Positions 36,894-48,735 of a stretch of DNA of 64,000 nucleotides are shown here, piece after piece. The notes under the pieces were generated by a model. The model ran no database searches and had not been told where the DNA came from. It was given only the letters and a program-made list of their open reading frames with translations. The stretch is from Thuidium tamariscinum (lineage: Eukaryota > Streptophyta > Bryopsida > Hypnales > Thuidiaceae): positions 10,666,501-10,730,500 of the forward strand of contig OX344758.2 in the NCBI GenBank assembly GCA_947034885.2. Reading direction: 5' to 3'. Both the position numbers and the translations under genes were made by a program. The first letter of the stretch is position 1; each line of letters opens with the position of its first letter.

Positions 36894-37321
36894 CAACTGA
36901 AAAAAGTGAGGTGGGTGAGTATTTGTTCTACTTTTTTTCCTTTTTTTTCCCTTCACAGCAGTTCTAACTTATAATAATGTTCTCACTTCTAAGCTTCAGC
37001 TGCGTTGATCATAACTCATTGAGTCATTAGAGCATTCGACATTTAATAACAGTCTCATTTTTGCACAAATGATCCGCCAGAATTGAATAAACTCGGCTTT
37101 AATAGTTCTGACTGCTCACTCCTGAAGTCCTAATCATGTCAGACGAAAATATATCCCCATTTCAGTCAATCCAGTGCTAATTTACAACATTTTCTCTTCT
37201 AATTGGATTGTGCATATCAAATTAGGATCGTAAATTAAAAATAGATAAATTAGGATTATAATTCTCAAAATCTCAAGCTTCATTTGTTCGGGATCTGGGG
37301 GGCACTGGATAAAAATATATA
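36894..37321. other. Spacer, nothing recognised
   Basis: Slightly richer in G+C than average, but with no supported feature. Confidence 0.5.
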
Positions 37322-37390
37322 ATATTTATACACACACACACTATAACTATAACTATATATATAGTTATAGTGTGTGTGTATATATATATA
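37322..37390. repeat. Palindromic AC/GT-TA microsatellite
   Basis: TATACACACACACACTATAA is mirrored by TTATAGTGTGTGTGTATATA around a centre of CTATATATATAG, giving a long hairpin of simple sequence. Such tracts are prone to cruciform formation and length change. Confidence 0.85.
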
Positions 37391-38209
37391 TTCAATTGGG
37401 ACCAAAATAGAGCTTCATTACTTGAATGCTGCTAATACTTTAGTTACTCTTAATTATTTTATGTTTCTTCATTCTATTAATGAAAGTATGAGTGTAAATC
37501 AACTCCTGCGACTGACTGAGGTCTTCTTCTTCGTCTCTGGAGTCAGGAATATTTTCCATTCGCTTTCTGTCGTTCTGTCTCTTTTTTAGTGATTGTTTAG
37601 TGATAAATCAAGAGATAACCTCATCCTACCAGCTAAAATTGCTTGCCCTGCCCTAAATTTAGTAGAGGCATAAAATACTAAATTTAAGAGATGATTTATG
37701 AACTTGCAAAGATTCTTCAGATCATCAATAGTTATTTGTAGTATACAATAATATATGTGTTCCACGATCTCGCCAATTCTTATATTCCCCTCCGTCACGC
37801 AGCAATAACTTAACGTACATCCATTAGATTAAAAAGGGGGTCATAGCTTAATTCTTGTATAATTCTGAGTTTCTGACTGAAACTGAGTGCAGAATTATAT
37901 GTTAATTACCGAAGTAAGTAAATTACTATGAACTGTTTATGATTTGCTCAGTTATGGAGTGTTATATTGTACTGTACCGGACCTGACCTTTGACAATCAA
38001 TGCTTCGTACGCTCTGTCAATTCTTAAATTATGTACACGACTTAGGGGAATTACTGTGGGTTTTATTACCAGAAGCCATCAATTGAAGACCTATTTTCAA
38101 CCAAACTGTGGCTAGCAATCTCACTGTTTTATTTGCGCGGTCACTTGCCAGGCCACTTGTGGCTGGTTGTTCCTTTTGTTATTGGCAATGAAATTGCGAT
38201 TCATTCATT
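37391..38209. other. Spacer, nothing recognised
   Basis: The frames at 37,374-37,589 (plus) and 37,586-37,798 (minus) have no recognisable signature. The DNA is somewhat less A+T-rich than average. Confidence 0.45.
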
Positions 38210-38213
38210 TTAA

Positions 38214-39113
38214 CCCCTAAAGGACCATTGTCCCTTCGAGGGACAAATGTGATTTCGGGCAGGTACCTATGGGTTGAATTTTTGTCCTGATGTTTTGAAA
38301 CTTTTTTTTAGAGATAGAAAAACTGAATATCTTCGTTGGGATATTATTATTTTTTCAATCGGTGCCTGAGAACAAAAGTTATGTCCAAATAAGCTCAAAA
38401 CAGGGGATGGCAGGCAGTTTGGGCAGCAAAGAAAACTTTGAAAATTTATTTTTTTTGAATTTTTTTCCTTATAGATTATATTTTTGTCTATTTAGGAAGC
38501 TTTGATTCATTTCATTTGGATTTGTTATGAGAAAGTTATGGACATTCTTGTTTTTTGGGCAATTAGAGCATCTTCTTGAAAAAAATAACTTGTAGGATTC
38601 ATTTCTGAATGCAATTTCTGCAATTTTTCAAATTTTTTTTCATGGTTTATTTTACTTGCTAGAATAATCTTACCATTAGGATTAGTGCATTTTAATTCCA
38701 TCTAAAAGATATTAATATTTTAGATTTTCCTTCTACTTAACAATTTCTTTAAGTATGAAAATTATTTTTTTTGAATTATTTTTTTAGATTCTCAATTCAA
38801 TTCTGCACTATACAAATTTAAAGCTCAAAACTTTTTAGTGAAAATTTTTTAAGTTAAAAATGTTCAAAGTCAAAAAATCCAGTCCCGCAATGTATTGAAA
38901 AACTTGTTTTTTCCTACTTTAAACGCAAATATCTTACAATCTATGGGGTCAAAAAATTTGAAATTTTTTCCACATTTTTTTATACTAATGAGGTGTAAGA
39001 TCTTGTAGTTAGATGTGGAAAAAACAACAACTTAAATGTTTTTTTACTCTTTGCTATGAAAATGGTAATTTTCAATGTTTTTGGGCAGAAAACAAGGCTT
39101 AGTCTTTTAGGGA
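38214..39113 (+). mobile_element. Family A element, copy 3 (900 bp)
   Basis: The left end CCCCTAAAGGACCATTG is preceded by TTAA (38,210-38,213); the right end GTCTTTTAGGGA is followed by TTAA (39,114-39,117). The interior matches copy 2 better than copy 1, defining a second subfamily. No transposase frame. Confidence 0.8.
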
Positions 39114-39149
39114 TTAAACAAACAAACAAAAACTAGCAATATAATTATC

Positions 39150-39328
39150 TCAACAGTGTAGGGTGTGGAATATTCAACACCCCAACAATGTTTCATTAGT
39201 AACTACTAAAGTAAGTGGACATTTGGAGGATGGAGAGGTTATTGGATGTGGAATATGCCACACCATTCACTGTAAAGAGAAGGTAGAGGCACAACATGCT
39301 ATTGAATGTTATGTTTTACGCCTTTATT
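39150..39328 (+). mobile_element. Family H TIR element, partial copy
   Basis: It aligns with the complete element at 52,036-52,234 through GGGTGTGGAATATTCAACAC, GTTTCATTAGTAACTACTAAAG-type and GGTGTGGAATATGCCACACC-type blocks, and ends ACAACATGCTATTGAATGTTA. The left terminus is not recognisable. Confidence 0.65.
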
Positions 39329-39360
39329 GGCTCTGAATTGAAGGGGAGGATGATGTGTAT

Positions 39361-39565
39361 AGAGAGAAGCTAAGTTAAGGGAGAAGGTTCATAAAGCACC
39401 CATTTAAGGGCTGAAACTGAAGTTTTGGAGAAGTAAAACTTCTTGAATTATTTTTTAGTAAATTTTCCTTGAAAGATAAGTAGAATTGGAATCTAATTCA
39501 AATTGTTTCATATTTTTTGGAGCTTTGCAGAATTAGTTATGATTTTTTGAAGTCAAAATGGTACA
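39361..39565 (+). repeat. Dispersed repeat family L, copy 2
   Basis: Colinear with 27,986-28,200, as described for that copy. It lies just after the partial family H element. Confidence 0.5.
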
Positions 39566-41408
39566 TGGCTCTAAAACTTGCCCCCCCCTCAATCATACAT
39601 TGTTTGTACATTTTTGTAAAAATGAAAAAAAAATCATGTACAAGTAGTATACATTTGGAAAGGTAGGCAGTTTTTGAGTGTGAGTGGTTTTCAAGCCTCC
39701 TTCCTTACACATTAGGGGAGATTTGAGGCCTCCAAAGGGCCGTTTCAAGCTTGATTCTAAAATTGCTAGCTATTGCCAGACCAACAATTATAAGAAAAGA
39801 AATGGTTCTAAAATAGAATTCAACAATAAAAGGGAATTGGTTTTGAATGTCATCATGAATTAGAAAAATGGAAGAGGAGGGTTATTATGAAAGAATTTAC
39901 ATGTTGGTTCTTGACAATGGTACGATGGAGTCTTTTGTAGGAGAGGTACATTAATATTTATACTTGTTTCTAATTTTCTTTTAATTTCCTATGTTAAAGT
40001 TTTTGTTGAAAAATTTAGTCTTTAGATATGAATCTTAGAATTATATTTATAATTTTGAATAGTATAGTTAGTTGTCAAAGGTTTCTAAAAATACATTATA
40101 TTGAAAAAAATCACCAAAAAATAAGAAAGTTAGAAGTGGATGAAATTTGAATATTAATTTGAATGAAAAGTTAAAGAGAATCCAAGAAGGAGAATTTTAA
40201 GAATTTAGGTAGGATTTAGAATGATTAGGTCAACCTAAGAGTTTAATTCCTCATTTGAATCAAAAGTAATTGATGGATGAAGTTTAGTTTGCAAAACTTT
40301 TATACAAATTTCATCCATTTATAACTTTTCCATTAAAAAAAAAAGAATTTAAGCATCTTATCTTAATGAAAAGGCAAAGTCTTCCTTCTCACATAAAAAT
40401 TTAAAAACCCTAAAAATAATAATTCTAGAATAGGAAATTATTTGAAATAGAATAAATTTGAAGATAATTAAAAAGAATATTTAAATAATATCTAAGAAAT
40501 AATTTGAATTAGAAATCAATTAGGAAAACTTTTGAGGTTTTCAAAACCTAATTTTATTTTTAAAATAGATTAATTTGAGTAGAAAAAGGTTGGATGAAGT
40601 TTGGCTTTGATTTGGTGAATTTCTTGGGTTTTTAGTCAAATTAGGTTTAGTCTTAGAAGTATCCAATTAACATAGTTACGAGCATAATTAAGAACTCAAC
40701 TCTAATATTTGAAGATTTTTTTGTTAGTTTTTATTATTCTAATTTGATAGGTAGATTTGTAGGTTATTTCAGAGGTTGATATTTCATCCGTTGATATCTT
40801 TCCTAGGAAAGTCAAAATTCAGGTTGTTTTGCCATTTTAAAAAGGAAAAATTGAATTCTATAAACTAAATTTGATAGAATTCTAGATTAGATTAGAATCT
40901 AGGTTGCTTTTTAATTAAAAGAGATATCAAAGCATTAAAACTTTTAACTAAAAAAGTTTGATTCAAAACTAGTTTAAATTGATCAAGTTAACATAAATTA
41001 GGTGTCCATTGCTTGGAATGTGCTTATTTAAATCACCCTAACATTTATTTCATCAATTGCCATTAGTTATTGTGAGTTAAGATTCTACCTAAAGGATGGA
41101 GTTAGAATTGCCCACATTGTCGTTCTGAGGAATCTATATAGCTAGAGAGAAAAAGCTTTTTCCATCGCCTCTCAATAATTTATCTTGAGAAAATTGAAGC
41201 CATTAACGACGAATTTTGTCAAAACAGTGAAATGCCATTAATTTGGCAGTTTTATAGTTCAGACCGTTGTCATGCTACAAATGCAGACAGTATGTAAAAA
41301 TATGTAAATCTATATACTTTAGGTAGATTTTGACATTTGTAATGTAACAAATAAGATGACGTCATTTGAGATGGCTTCAAGGTGATGCCTTCTCTTTGCT
41401 ATTACAGA
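39566..41408. other. A+T-rich spacer, nothing recognised
   Basis: No open frame of note and no terminal-repeat pair. Confidence 0.5.
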
Positions 41409-41689
41409 CATTAGATGAAATTTGAGGGCATTAGGAGATTGCGGGTTCCCAAACTGCGGGAACGCAGTTTCTGCACTGTGAAATCGAATCCTACGTGGTC
41501 GGAACACTGTCACGTAATAAATAAATAAATTTCAAATTTTTTTTGGACTTATTTTTATATTTCAGGACCCCAAATTTTTATTTATTTATTTATTGATAAA
41601 ATTCGGCCTGACAGTGGTCAGCAACATTGGGAGCCGTTTCGGGAACAGACTCAAAATGGCCCTGTAATGCCCTCAGATTTCATTTAATG
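41409..41689 (+). mobile_element. Family C MITE, complete (281 bp)
   Basis: The ends CATTAGATGAAATTTGAGGG and, inverted from the right, CATTAAATGAAATCTGAGGG match over about 25 bp and are symmetrical around TA. Inside are ACTGCGGGAACGCAGTTTCTGC, ACGTGGTCGGAACACTGTCACG and, near the right end, GGGAGCCGTTTCGGGAACAG, all shared with other copies. Confidence 0.8.
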
Positions 41690-42719
41690 CAACTATAAAG
41701 AGAAGGATTCGCTCGAGAGTTTATCACATTTGATTTAAATTTTCTTTGTTGTTCACTTAGATTATACTATATCGAATTGGAGTTTTTTTTTTAGTTCTAA
41801 GATGAAGAATCTCAACCGGAGCGTGAGTTTGAATTTTCTTTATCGCAACTGCCGGATTAACCACAATTGCCACTGGGTTCTTCATTTCTACATAGGTGGC
41901 CAAAAGACAAAGCTAGATCATCGCAACCACCAAAACGATGGCACAACAATCTTCAACGTGACACTCGAGCATTGGTGATTCTGTTGCAGGTTGGATGCAT
42001 TGAGTCCTACAACCATGAAGTTACATTTGAAAGTTGTTTTGAAGGTTTAAACGACGAGTAATATTATGGCATGGTGAGGCTTATCGAAAGGAGTCATAAT
42101 TACGAATGATGGTTAGAGGGGCCAATTAATCCTTTAATTAAGGTGGATCGTGTCGATTATGTTGCTGTTACCGTCAAATGCATCCTCAAGTTCTTATAGA
42201 TGGAGTGATATCTTGATTGAACCTCTAATTTTTTACCTCTAATAGATGTATGTTGAATTTTAGTTCTTCATTCCATACTTCGAGTGATTTTCTATAATAA
42301 TTTTGTATTTGTGAAGGAGTTGGAGGAAAATATTCAAATGGTTTGCCTTCTAGGTGAACTTGAAGTGAATTTCTTTCAAAGATAAAGATAAGGAGATAGT
42401 TGTGAAGCCAAATAAGTGCTCAATTATTGTTAAAGGAATTTGGAAAGTGAGTTAGGGGCTGACTCTACTTGTTTGTGTGGTTAAAGTGAAGATAAAGTGG
42501 AGAAAAAAGTGGATACTATTTTTCTTCTCTCTCGTTGTGAGTTCAAGAGGAACCTGAATGTTTGAAGACCCATTGTGTTGTGAGTTTGAAGAAATTTGAA
42601 ATGAAAATTGAATGACTTGTGTATCATGGTGTGTAGTTTGAAAATTGATCTTATTTGCTTGATTTGGAGTTGTGAGCTGAGAATTGTGCTTGTTTGAGTG
42701 GAGGGAGGTCTGTTGCCTT
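41690..42719. other. Unassigned region with weak open frames
   Basis: Base composition is less A+T-rich than average. Frames such as 41,867-42,061 (plus, 64 codons) and 42,452-42,751 (minus, 99 codons) are not recognised and have no conserved motif I can see. Confidence 0.4.
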
Positions 42720-43020
42720 TCATGAGAGAGGCTGAGACTTCGACTGGCCATAAAAGATGGACAATTTTTTGGTTTGCAATGAAATTTGGAGGAGGTATAG
42801 AAAATTGAGTTAGCTTTCTAGGAAGATATAATTCATTCTATTTGAAGCTTGTATGAGTGAGTTGTGAATATAAAAGTGAAGGAGGGTATGTTGTTTTTCT
42901 TTTCTTAAGGCCAAAACTTTGGATGGCCATAGAAGTTGGACAGAGTTTTATAATCACTTGAAATTTGAAGGAGAAGTAGAAGTTTGTGTTAGATTTTCAA
43001 AAAAATATCACTTAGGTCAT
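42720..43020 (+). repeat. Old tandem duplication, ~180-bp unit, two units
   Basis: GACTGGCCATAAAAGATGGA...GAAATTTGGAGGAGG...AAGATATAATTCATT is followed about 180 bp later by GATGGCCATAGAAGTTGGAC...GAAATTTGAAGGAGA...AAATATCACTTAGGT. The copies are well diverged. Confidence 0.55.
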
Positions 43021-43583
43021 TTGGATTTGTGAAGCAACGGTGACACTCTCCCAAAGTTCAGCTTGGGAATTGGAATTGCGGTTGGAGGAGTTTTGAAGAC
43101 TTGTGTGTTTGTGTTTGTAGCTTATGACTTTGTAATATTTGTTGTTGCGGGTGGCTTGGGTAAAATCAACGCTAGCCTCATTTTGTGTCGTGGACGACAA
43201 AGTAGGGTTAATTGCCTACATAGTCGAATCTGGGTGACGAAGTGGGGTTAATGGCCCACATAGTCAAGATTTTCTTGTCTTCATGATGAATCTTCTTTCT
43301 TAAAGCTGGTCACCATGAGTTTGAAAGTTTAAGAGCCAATCTATCGGACGGCTCAGCCCGTAGTCTGGTCGTCCCGTTTTACCCGTCCGAGGACTTGTTT
43401 CTTATCACACCCCCTTACCCTTGACCCTTTAGAACACATACAGGATAGGCCAACGGAAGATCAAATAAAGAATCAAGCAAAGACTCGAGTTTCAAGACAT
43501 TCTTGTTGATACTCAACAACTTATAGCCAAACATCCCGTGTGTTCCCTGAGTGCGTTCTTTTCAACACGATACCGCGTAGTCT
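43021..43583. other. Unassigned, G+C-richer spacer
   Basis: This part is closer to 45% G+C, with a near-repeat GAAGTGGGGTTAATGGCCCAC / CAAAGTAGGGTTAATTGCCTA (about 43,195-43,262). No gene is recognised. Confidence 0.4.
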
Positions 43584-43862
43584 GAAATCTAAATATGTCA
43601 TAGATTTTTTAAATTTATATGTGTCATAGATGTTTGAAATCTATACCCATCTAAGATGTTTCAGACTGCACGCTTTGAAATTTGAATATGTCATAGATTT
43701 TGGAAATATATACATGTTATAGATGTGTGAAATCTATTTTAGTCCAAGATGTTTTAGACTGTGCAATGTGAAATCTAAATACGTCATAGATTTTGGAAAT
43801 CTACACAAATCTTAGATGTCTAAAAATCTATACATGTCCTAGATGTTAGCTATTAGTTCAGA
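43584..43862 (+). repeat. Tandem repeat, 93-bp unit, three units
   Basis: GAAATCTAAATATGTCATAG begins units at 43,584, 43,677 and 43,770, an exact 93-bp spacing. Each unit contains several ATAGATGT-type sub-repeats and closes with TTTCAGACTGCACG-like sequence. GTCTGA words lie at both edges of the array. Confidence 0.8.
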
Positions 43863-45447
43863 CCACACAGTCTGAAAAATAGCATAGTGAATATTGCCAA
43901 TTTATCGAAATTCACCATGTTACCAATTGCTTTGTAAAAAATGGTATCGTATGGGCTAAGGAATGAAGTAAGATATAATAAAAATAAACTTAAAAGGTTG
44001 ATATCTTGATTTATTCGGCAATGAAAGTAGCAATGACCATGTAGTTGTGGAGGTATCCTATTTTTTACACTAGAATTGAAGAATCAAAAGTGTTGTTTTG
44101 TAATACCTTCTCGGGTTGGATAAATAAGTTGGGCTTTGTTTTAGTGAAAATTATCTTGCAAATGCTTACCTAGTAAAGGTAGTTATGGCTCTTTCAAAGG
44201 CTAAACTTCTTTGGTGATTGATCATGTGGTGGCTTAGGGTTCACTTTTCGGTGGCCTTTGGCAAATGAATATTTTTTTACAACATAGTCTTTCCCATGAC
44301 GATTTTTCTACTCTGGAGGTGAATAATCAAGTGTGAAGAATAATTCACGAGCAAACTTTTTCATCTTACAACTATGCGGTTTCCCCCATCTGGTGATGAT
44401 TTCACTAATAATGGAAACTCAGGCTCTTCAACTTGGGAAGGGGTGTCACACTTTCCCCACATTGGTGTTGATTTTATTGTTTTTTTTCTTGAGGATAAAC
44501 ATTTCATTCTCTGGAAAAGTTTGGCTTTGTAAAAAAGCTGAGACTATACTTAGTATTGCAACGGATGGGTTTAACATCTAGTAGGGAGGATGAATTTGTA
44601 GATTTGGATTTGACTTAGCATTGGGGGTTGAAAAGCCATTTGGGAGTCCGCTTGCCTTTGTGTGTTGGTTTACTTTGTTTAAATCTAGTTCCTTGTTGCA
44701 AATTTTGGGATGTGTAATAGTAGGTGTTGTACTGTTGTCATGGCACTTCCGAAACACTCCATTTTCCATGAGAAAGTCCATGCGGCATGGGGTGAGGGAC
44801 CATGAGTTGAAAGTAGAGCTGAAATTCTTGGAGAATTTTGAATGTCGTTTCTTCTCCTTTGGAAGTGAAGAAACAACACTTGTTTCTAACTTTCTCGAAG
44901 AAACTTTTATCTTGTACTCCCTTTATTTTATACTCTTGTTTTATTGCATGAGTCACTTGTGTAGTAAGATTTATGTGTTGCATTTGATTGGCCCTTAATT
45001 TTATGCAAAAATGAACTAATTTCCAAGTTTTGATTGTATACACTCAATCTACCAAAAGGGATGTCATGCCTCTTTTATGTGCAATAAGTTGCCATTGGTT
45101 CTACTAGCTTTTTTCTCAGCGATTTCTTTGACTTTAGAGAAATCTGTTTTTAAAAGGAGTTGTATCGACCTCTAATGAGGCTAGTGATTGATGGGGGAAG
45201 TTGGATTGTGTTTCCATTGTTGGTGAGATCTCTAGGGTTGAGCGAGTAATCTAGAGTTTCTTCTAGTAGATGATTAGTTATGTTGAAATTTTTTATCCTA
45301 CTAATGATAATATTCAAAGCAGTGGTCAATTGAATAGTGTGTCATTCTAGACTACATCTTTGTATGAATGAAGTCATTTCTATAGCTACACATGTGAGAT
45401 GAAACAAAATACTAATTCAAGTGAGAAACTAAATAAGATGATAAACT
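43863..45447. other. Unassigned region with weak open frames
   Basis: Overlapping frames at 44,578-44,998 on both strands (up to 125 codons) are not recognised. The minus-strand frame has a Pro/Asn-rich tail (PNLQIHPPY). No LTR pair, primer-binding site or polymerase motif is seen. Confidence 0.4.
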
Positions 45448-47407
45448 ACGTTGTCGTGATGTAAATGCGTACACTGTTTTAAATGTATGTGTATTTTATA
45501 TTTAAAATATATTTTAAAATTTAAATTCTAGAATCTATATTTAGATTTGAAGTTCAACACTAAATTGTCAAACTAGAGAATTTTTATGGAATTATGAGAT
45601 CTGGAGTTCTGACTTTTTTCTTAGTTTTAGTTAGAGTTTAATATTTAATTTTAATTTGATACTCTATTTATATGTTAAAAAGTTAAAGTTAGGAGTTAGA
45701 AATAGTTTATCTCTTAGTTTGACCTTTGAGTTTCATTGGCTTTGATGTAAGAACTCGAACTTTTGTTTTTGTTCTTGTTCTTTTTCAATGGCCAATAGGT
45801 GTTTAGAGGTTTATTTTAGGCATCTCTCATTTAATTTAGGGTCATATAGGGTTGGTAGGCATCTTCTTTTTCATTGTGAAGTTTATTTTGTAGAGTTTTT
45901 TTGTAGAGTGCGAGTTTTTTGTGTATATGGAGAAGCATGTTGAAGAGAAAAGGTCGAATTTTGGATTGATGTAGCTCATTGAGTATGAATTATTGAGTAA
46001 TGAAAATTTGACATCATATTTCTTATGTTTAGAGCTTTTCAAAGAGTGTTTGTCAAATTTTGTCACAGCTAGACACCCTATGTATTCCCTATGTGCTTCT
46101 CTCTATCTAACATTTGATGTTTCCACTAAGATAGAGAGGAGCGCGTATAGGGAACACACAAACTCATAGAGTGTCTAGCTGTGACTAAATTTGATAAAAA
46201 TATGGGATTTACAAATAATAACCTTTTCTAAGACTAATAGAGTCTTTAAAAACTCACAAAAATTCTATAAAGCTAATATCACAATTTAATCACCCACAAA
46301 ATTTTATCTTATTCTAAAATACTTTCAAAAAGTTGTGAAAGGTAGAGTCTTAGCATTCTCAAGTAAAAATATATAAAACACCTCAAACTTTGGTACTACA
46401 TGACTTTGCATTACATCTCTATTTCACACAAATAAACTCAATTAAAAAAGTTAAAATAATGATCTAGTACCTCTCAAAGTTTTAGCTTTAACAATGAAAC
46501 TAACCAAAAGCTATAAGCATCGAAGACACATCCTCCCTCCTTCAAGTTCAATCTTTATTATAGACTTTAGCAACCCATAACTTCTTGCTGCATACTCCAA
46601 ATGACAAGTATGATATCTTCTTAGAAAGATATAAACAAGAAAATACACCCTCTAAATCTCAAATAAAAAACAAAAAACAAAACAAAAATTATAGTTTGTT
46701 GAAACCTTTGACTTCTCAATATATATTCTTAGGTCTTCACAATTTCAAATCTCAATAACTTTTGACTCTCAACTTCAAATTCAACTTGCAAACACTCTTT
46801 GAAAATCTCTAAATACAAGAAATGTGATGTCAAATTTTCATTACTCAATAATTCATACTCAATGAGCTACATCAATCCAAAATTCGACCTTTTCTCTTCA
46901 ACATGCTTCTCCATACACACAAAAAACTCGCACTCCACAAAAAACTCTACAAAAAAAACTTCACAATGAAAAAGAAGATGCCTACCAACCTTATATGACC
47001 CTAAATTAAATGAGAGATGCCTAAAATGAACCTCTAAACACCTATTGGCCATTGAAAAAGAACAAGAACAAAAGTTCAAGTTCTTATGTCAAAGCCAATG
47101 AAATTCAAAGGTCAAACTAAGACATAAACTATTTCTAACTCTTGACTTTAACTTTTTAACATATAAATAGAGTATCAAACTAAAATTAGATATTAAACTC
47201 TAACTAAAACTAAATAGAGGTAAAAACTAAAGTCAAAGAAGAGTCAGAATTCTAGATCTTATAACTCCATAAAAATTCTCCAGTTTGACAATTTAGTGTC
47301 GAACTTCAAATCTAAATATAGATTTAAAACTTAAATTTTAAAATTTATTTTAAATATAAAATACGCATACATTTAAAACAGTGTACGCATTTACATTACA
47401 ACAATGT
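45448..47407. mobile_element. 1.96-kb element with ~600-bp terminal inverted arms
   Basis: The left arm (45,448-46,052) and right arm (46,789-47,407) are reverse complements at roughly 90-95% identity by eye, sharing for example ATGTAAATGCGTACACTG at the outer ends and TTTTTCAATGGCCAATAGGT inside. The unpaired centre (about 46,053-46,788) holds no open frame of note. Long terminal inverted repeats suggest a Mutator-like non-autonomous element, but no 9-bp target duplication is visible, so the superfamily is open. The mirror frames at 45,842-46,066 and 46,867-47,079 follow from the inversion. Confidence 0.75.
46054..46193. mobile_element. 140-bp hairpin MITE nested beside the left arm
   Basis: AAATTTTGTCACAGCTAGAC is mirrored by GTCTAGCTGTGACTAAATTT, and pairing continues inward (CTATG, TTCCCTAT, CTCTCTATCT). 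It sits exactly where the left arm of the surrounding element stops matching the right arm, so it probably inserted at or defines that boundary. No clear target duplication. Confidence 0.65.
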
Positions 47408-47725
47408 GAAGAGGTTAGGGACTGATTGGAAATGCTAACAAGTTAGCCAAATAGTTTTGAGTAGTTAGATTTTATAACTAAAACTTCCAATCGTACATCA
47501 AATCATATACAAAACTAGTCAAATAACTACTTCAGAATTGGAGACAATAGTGATATGGTGACAACAGAAGATTTGCAAGACATTGATATCAAAAGCCAAA
47601 TTGCAATCCACATTATGCTTCTCAAGGGATTTTTAGGCAATTAAATGCCCAATTTCCTAAAAAAAAGTGGACAAATGTGTTAAAAAATGCTAGACTATAA
47701 TCATGATCTTCTACATTATTGCCAA
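47408..47725. other. Spacer, nothing firm
   Basis: TTAGGGACTGATTGGAAATG at about 47,414 and AAACTTCCAATC at about 47,482 hint at a small hAT-like element, but a second end was not established. Confidence 0.4.
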
Positions 47726-47905
47726 AATACTTCTAGAATCTCATTTCATCTATCATTCAAAGCCAATGCATATCAAAAATTACATATTCAAAATTGAATA
47801 CTTAGAATTGGCCTCCTTCAAATAAAATCTGCCAATTAAGGAGCTAGATGAATTAAAACCTTCTTGAAAGAAAGGCCATATAACCATTTGTCTCAGAACC
47901 AAATA
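47726..47905 (+). repeat. Dispersed repeat family G, copy 2
   Basis: Aligns with 20,651-20,840 as described there. Its class is unknown. Confidence 0.6.
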
Positions 47906-48170
47906 GAACCTTTCGTGCCTCTAGAAGGCTACCTCATGATTTTCAAGTTCTTAGCCTTATTTTGGAAGGGGGGGACAAATTTGAAATGATTGTTAAAGGA
48001 TTAAATTGATTATACAACTCATTGTTAATCTTGGCTAGACACTATGAATCTAAAAGGTCTCATAGATGATTTCAATGTTAACTATAGAATGAAAGAATGC
48101 CCCTATTGGTTCAATAATTGGTATTATTATAACTGCCTTGGTCATAGAGACTACTATCTTCTAGATTCAA

Positions 48171-48731
48171 CCCCTAAAGAACCACACGACCATTGAACGT
48201 ACACAAGAATTCTCATGTTGGTTCCTACAAAGTCATTTTTGGTCAGATTTATCTTGAAATTCGAACACAACGTCAAAACATGTACCCCCTTCATAAAAAT
48301 CTAATTTTTTTTCAATTAGGTGCCCGGATCAAAAGTTATGCTGCCTTGAATTTTCTAAGCAGCTCGAGCAGCATTTGCAAAACTCCTTCATTACTTTTGA
48401 AATTTGGCAAGTTTGTAATTTATATGATGTAAGATGCAAATGTAAGAAAAAATAACCATGCGTAGTGTAAAAATCTCATTCCAAAACAAGTTAAAGATTG
48501 TTGTCCCTATTGGCAAGGTCAAAAAAAACTTTTTCATCTAACTTTGAATGTTATAATCTTTTAATCCATGTGGTCAAAGTTTCTGAAGTTTCTTCCACAC
48601 ATTCCTACAGTAGTCTAGTTCAAATTTGTATGTTTGAATCTTTAAAAACAACTTAAATTTTTTTTCCACTGTCCTAAAAAGTGGTAATTTTTCACAATTT
48701 CTGTCCTAAATGTGCCTCTGTCCTTTAGGAG
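48171..48731 (+). mobile_element. Family A element, copy 5 (561 bp, short)
   Basis: The left end CCCCTAAAGAACCAC is preceded by TCAA (a one-base change from TTAA); the right end GTCCTTTAGGAG is followed by TTAA (48,732-48,735). Shared interior blocks include AGGTGCCCGGATCAAAAGTTATG and, near the right end, TTTTAATCCATGTGGTCAAA. About 350 bp of the usual interior is absent. The 79-codon frame 48,193-48,432 is not conserved in other copies. Confidence 0.75.
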
Positions 48732-48735
48732 TTAA

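Noticed and set aside
44578-44998. Overlapping 67-, 64-, 101- and 125-codon frames on both strands
   Set aside because: No recognisable domain, mutually overlapping, and no repeat or LTR context to support one of them.
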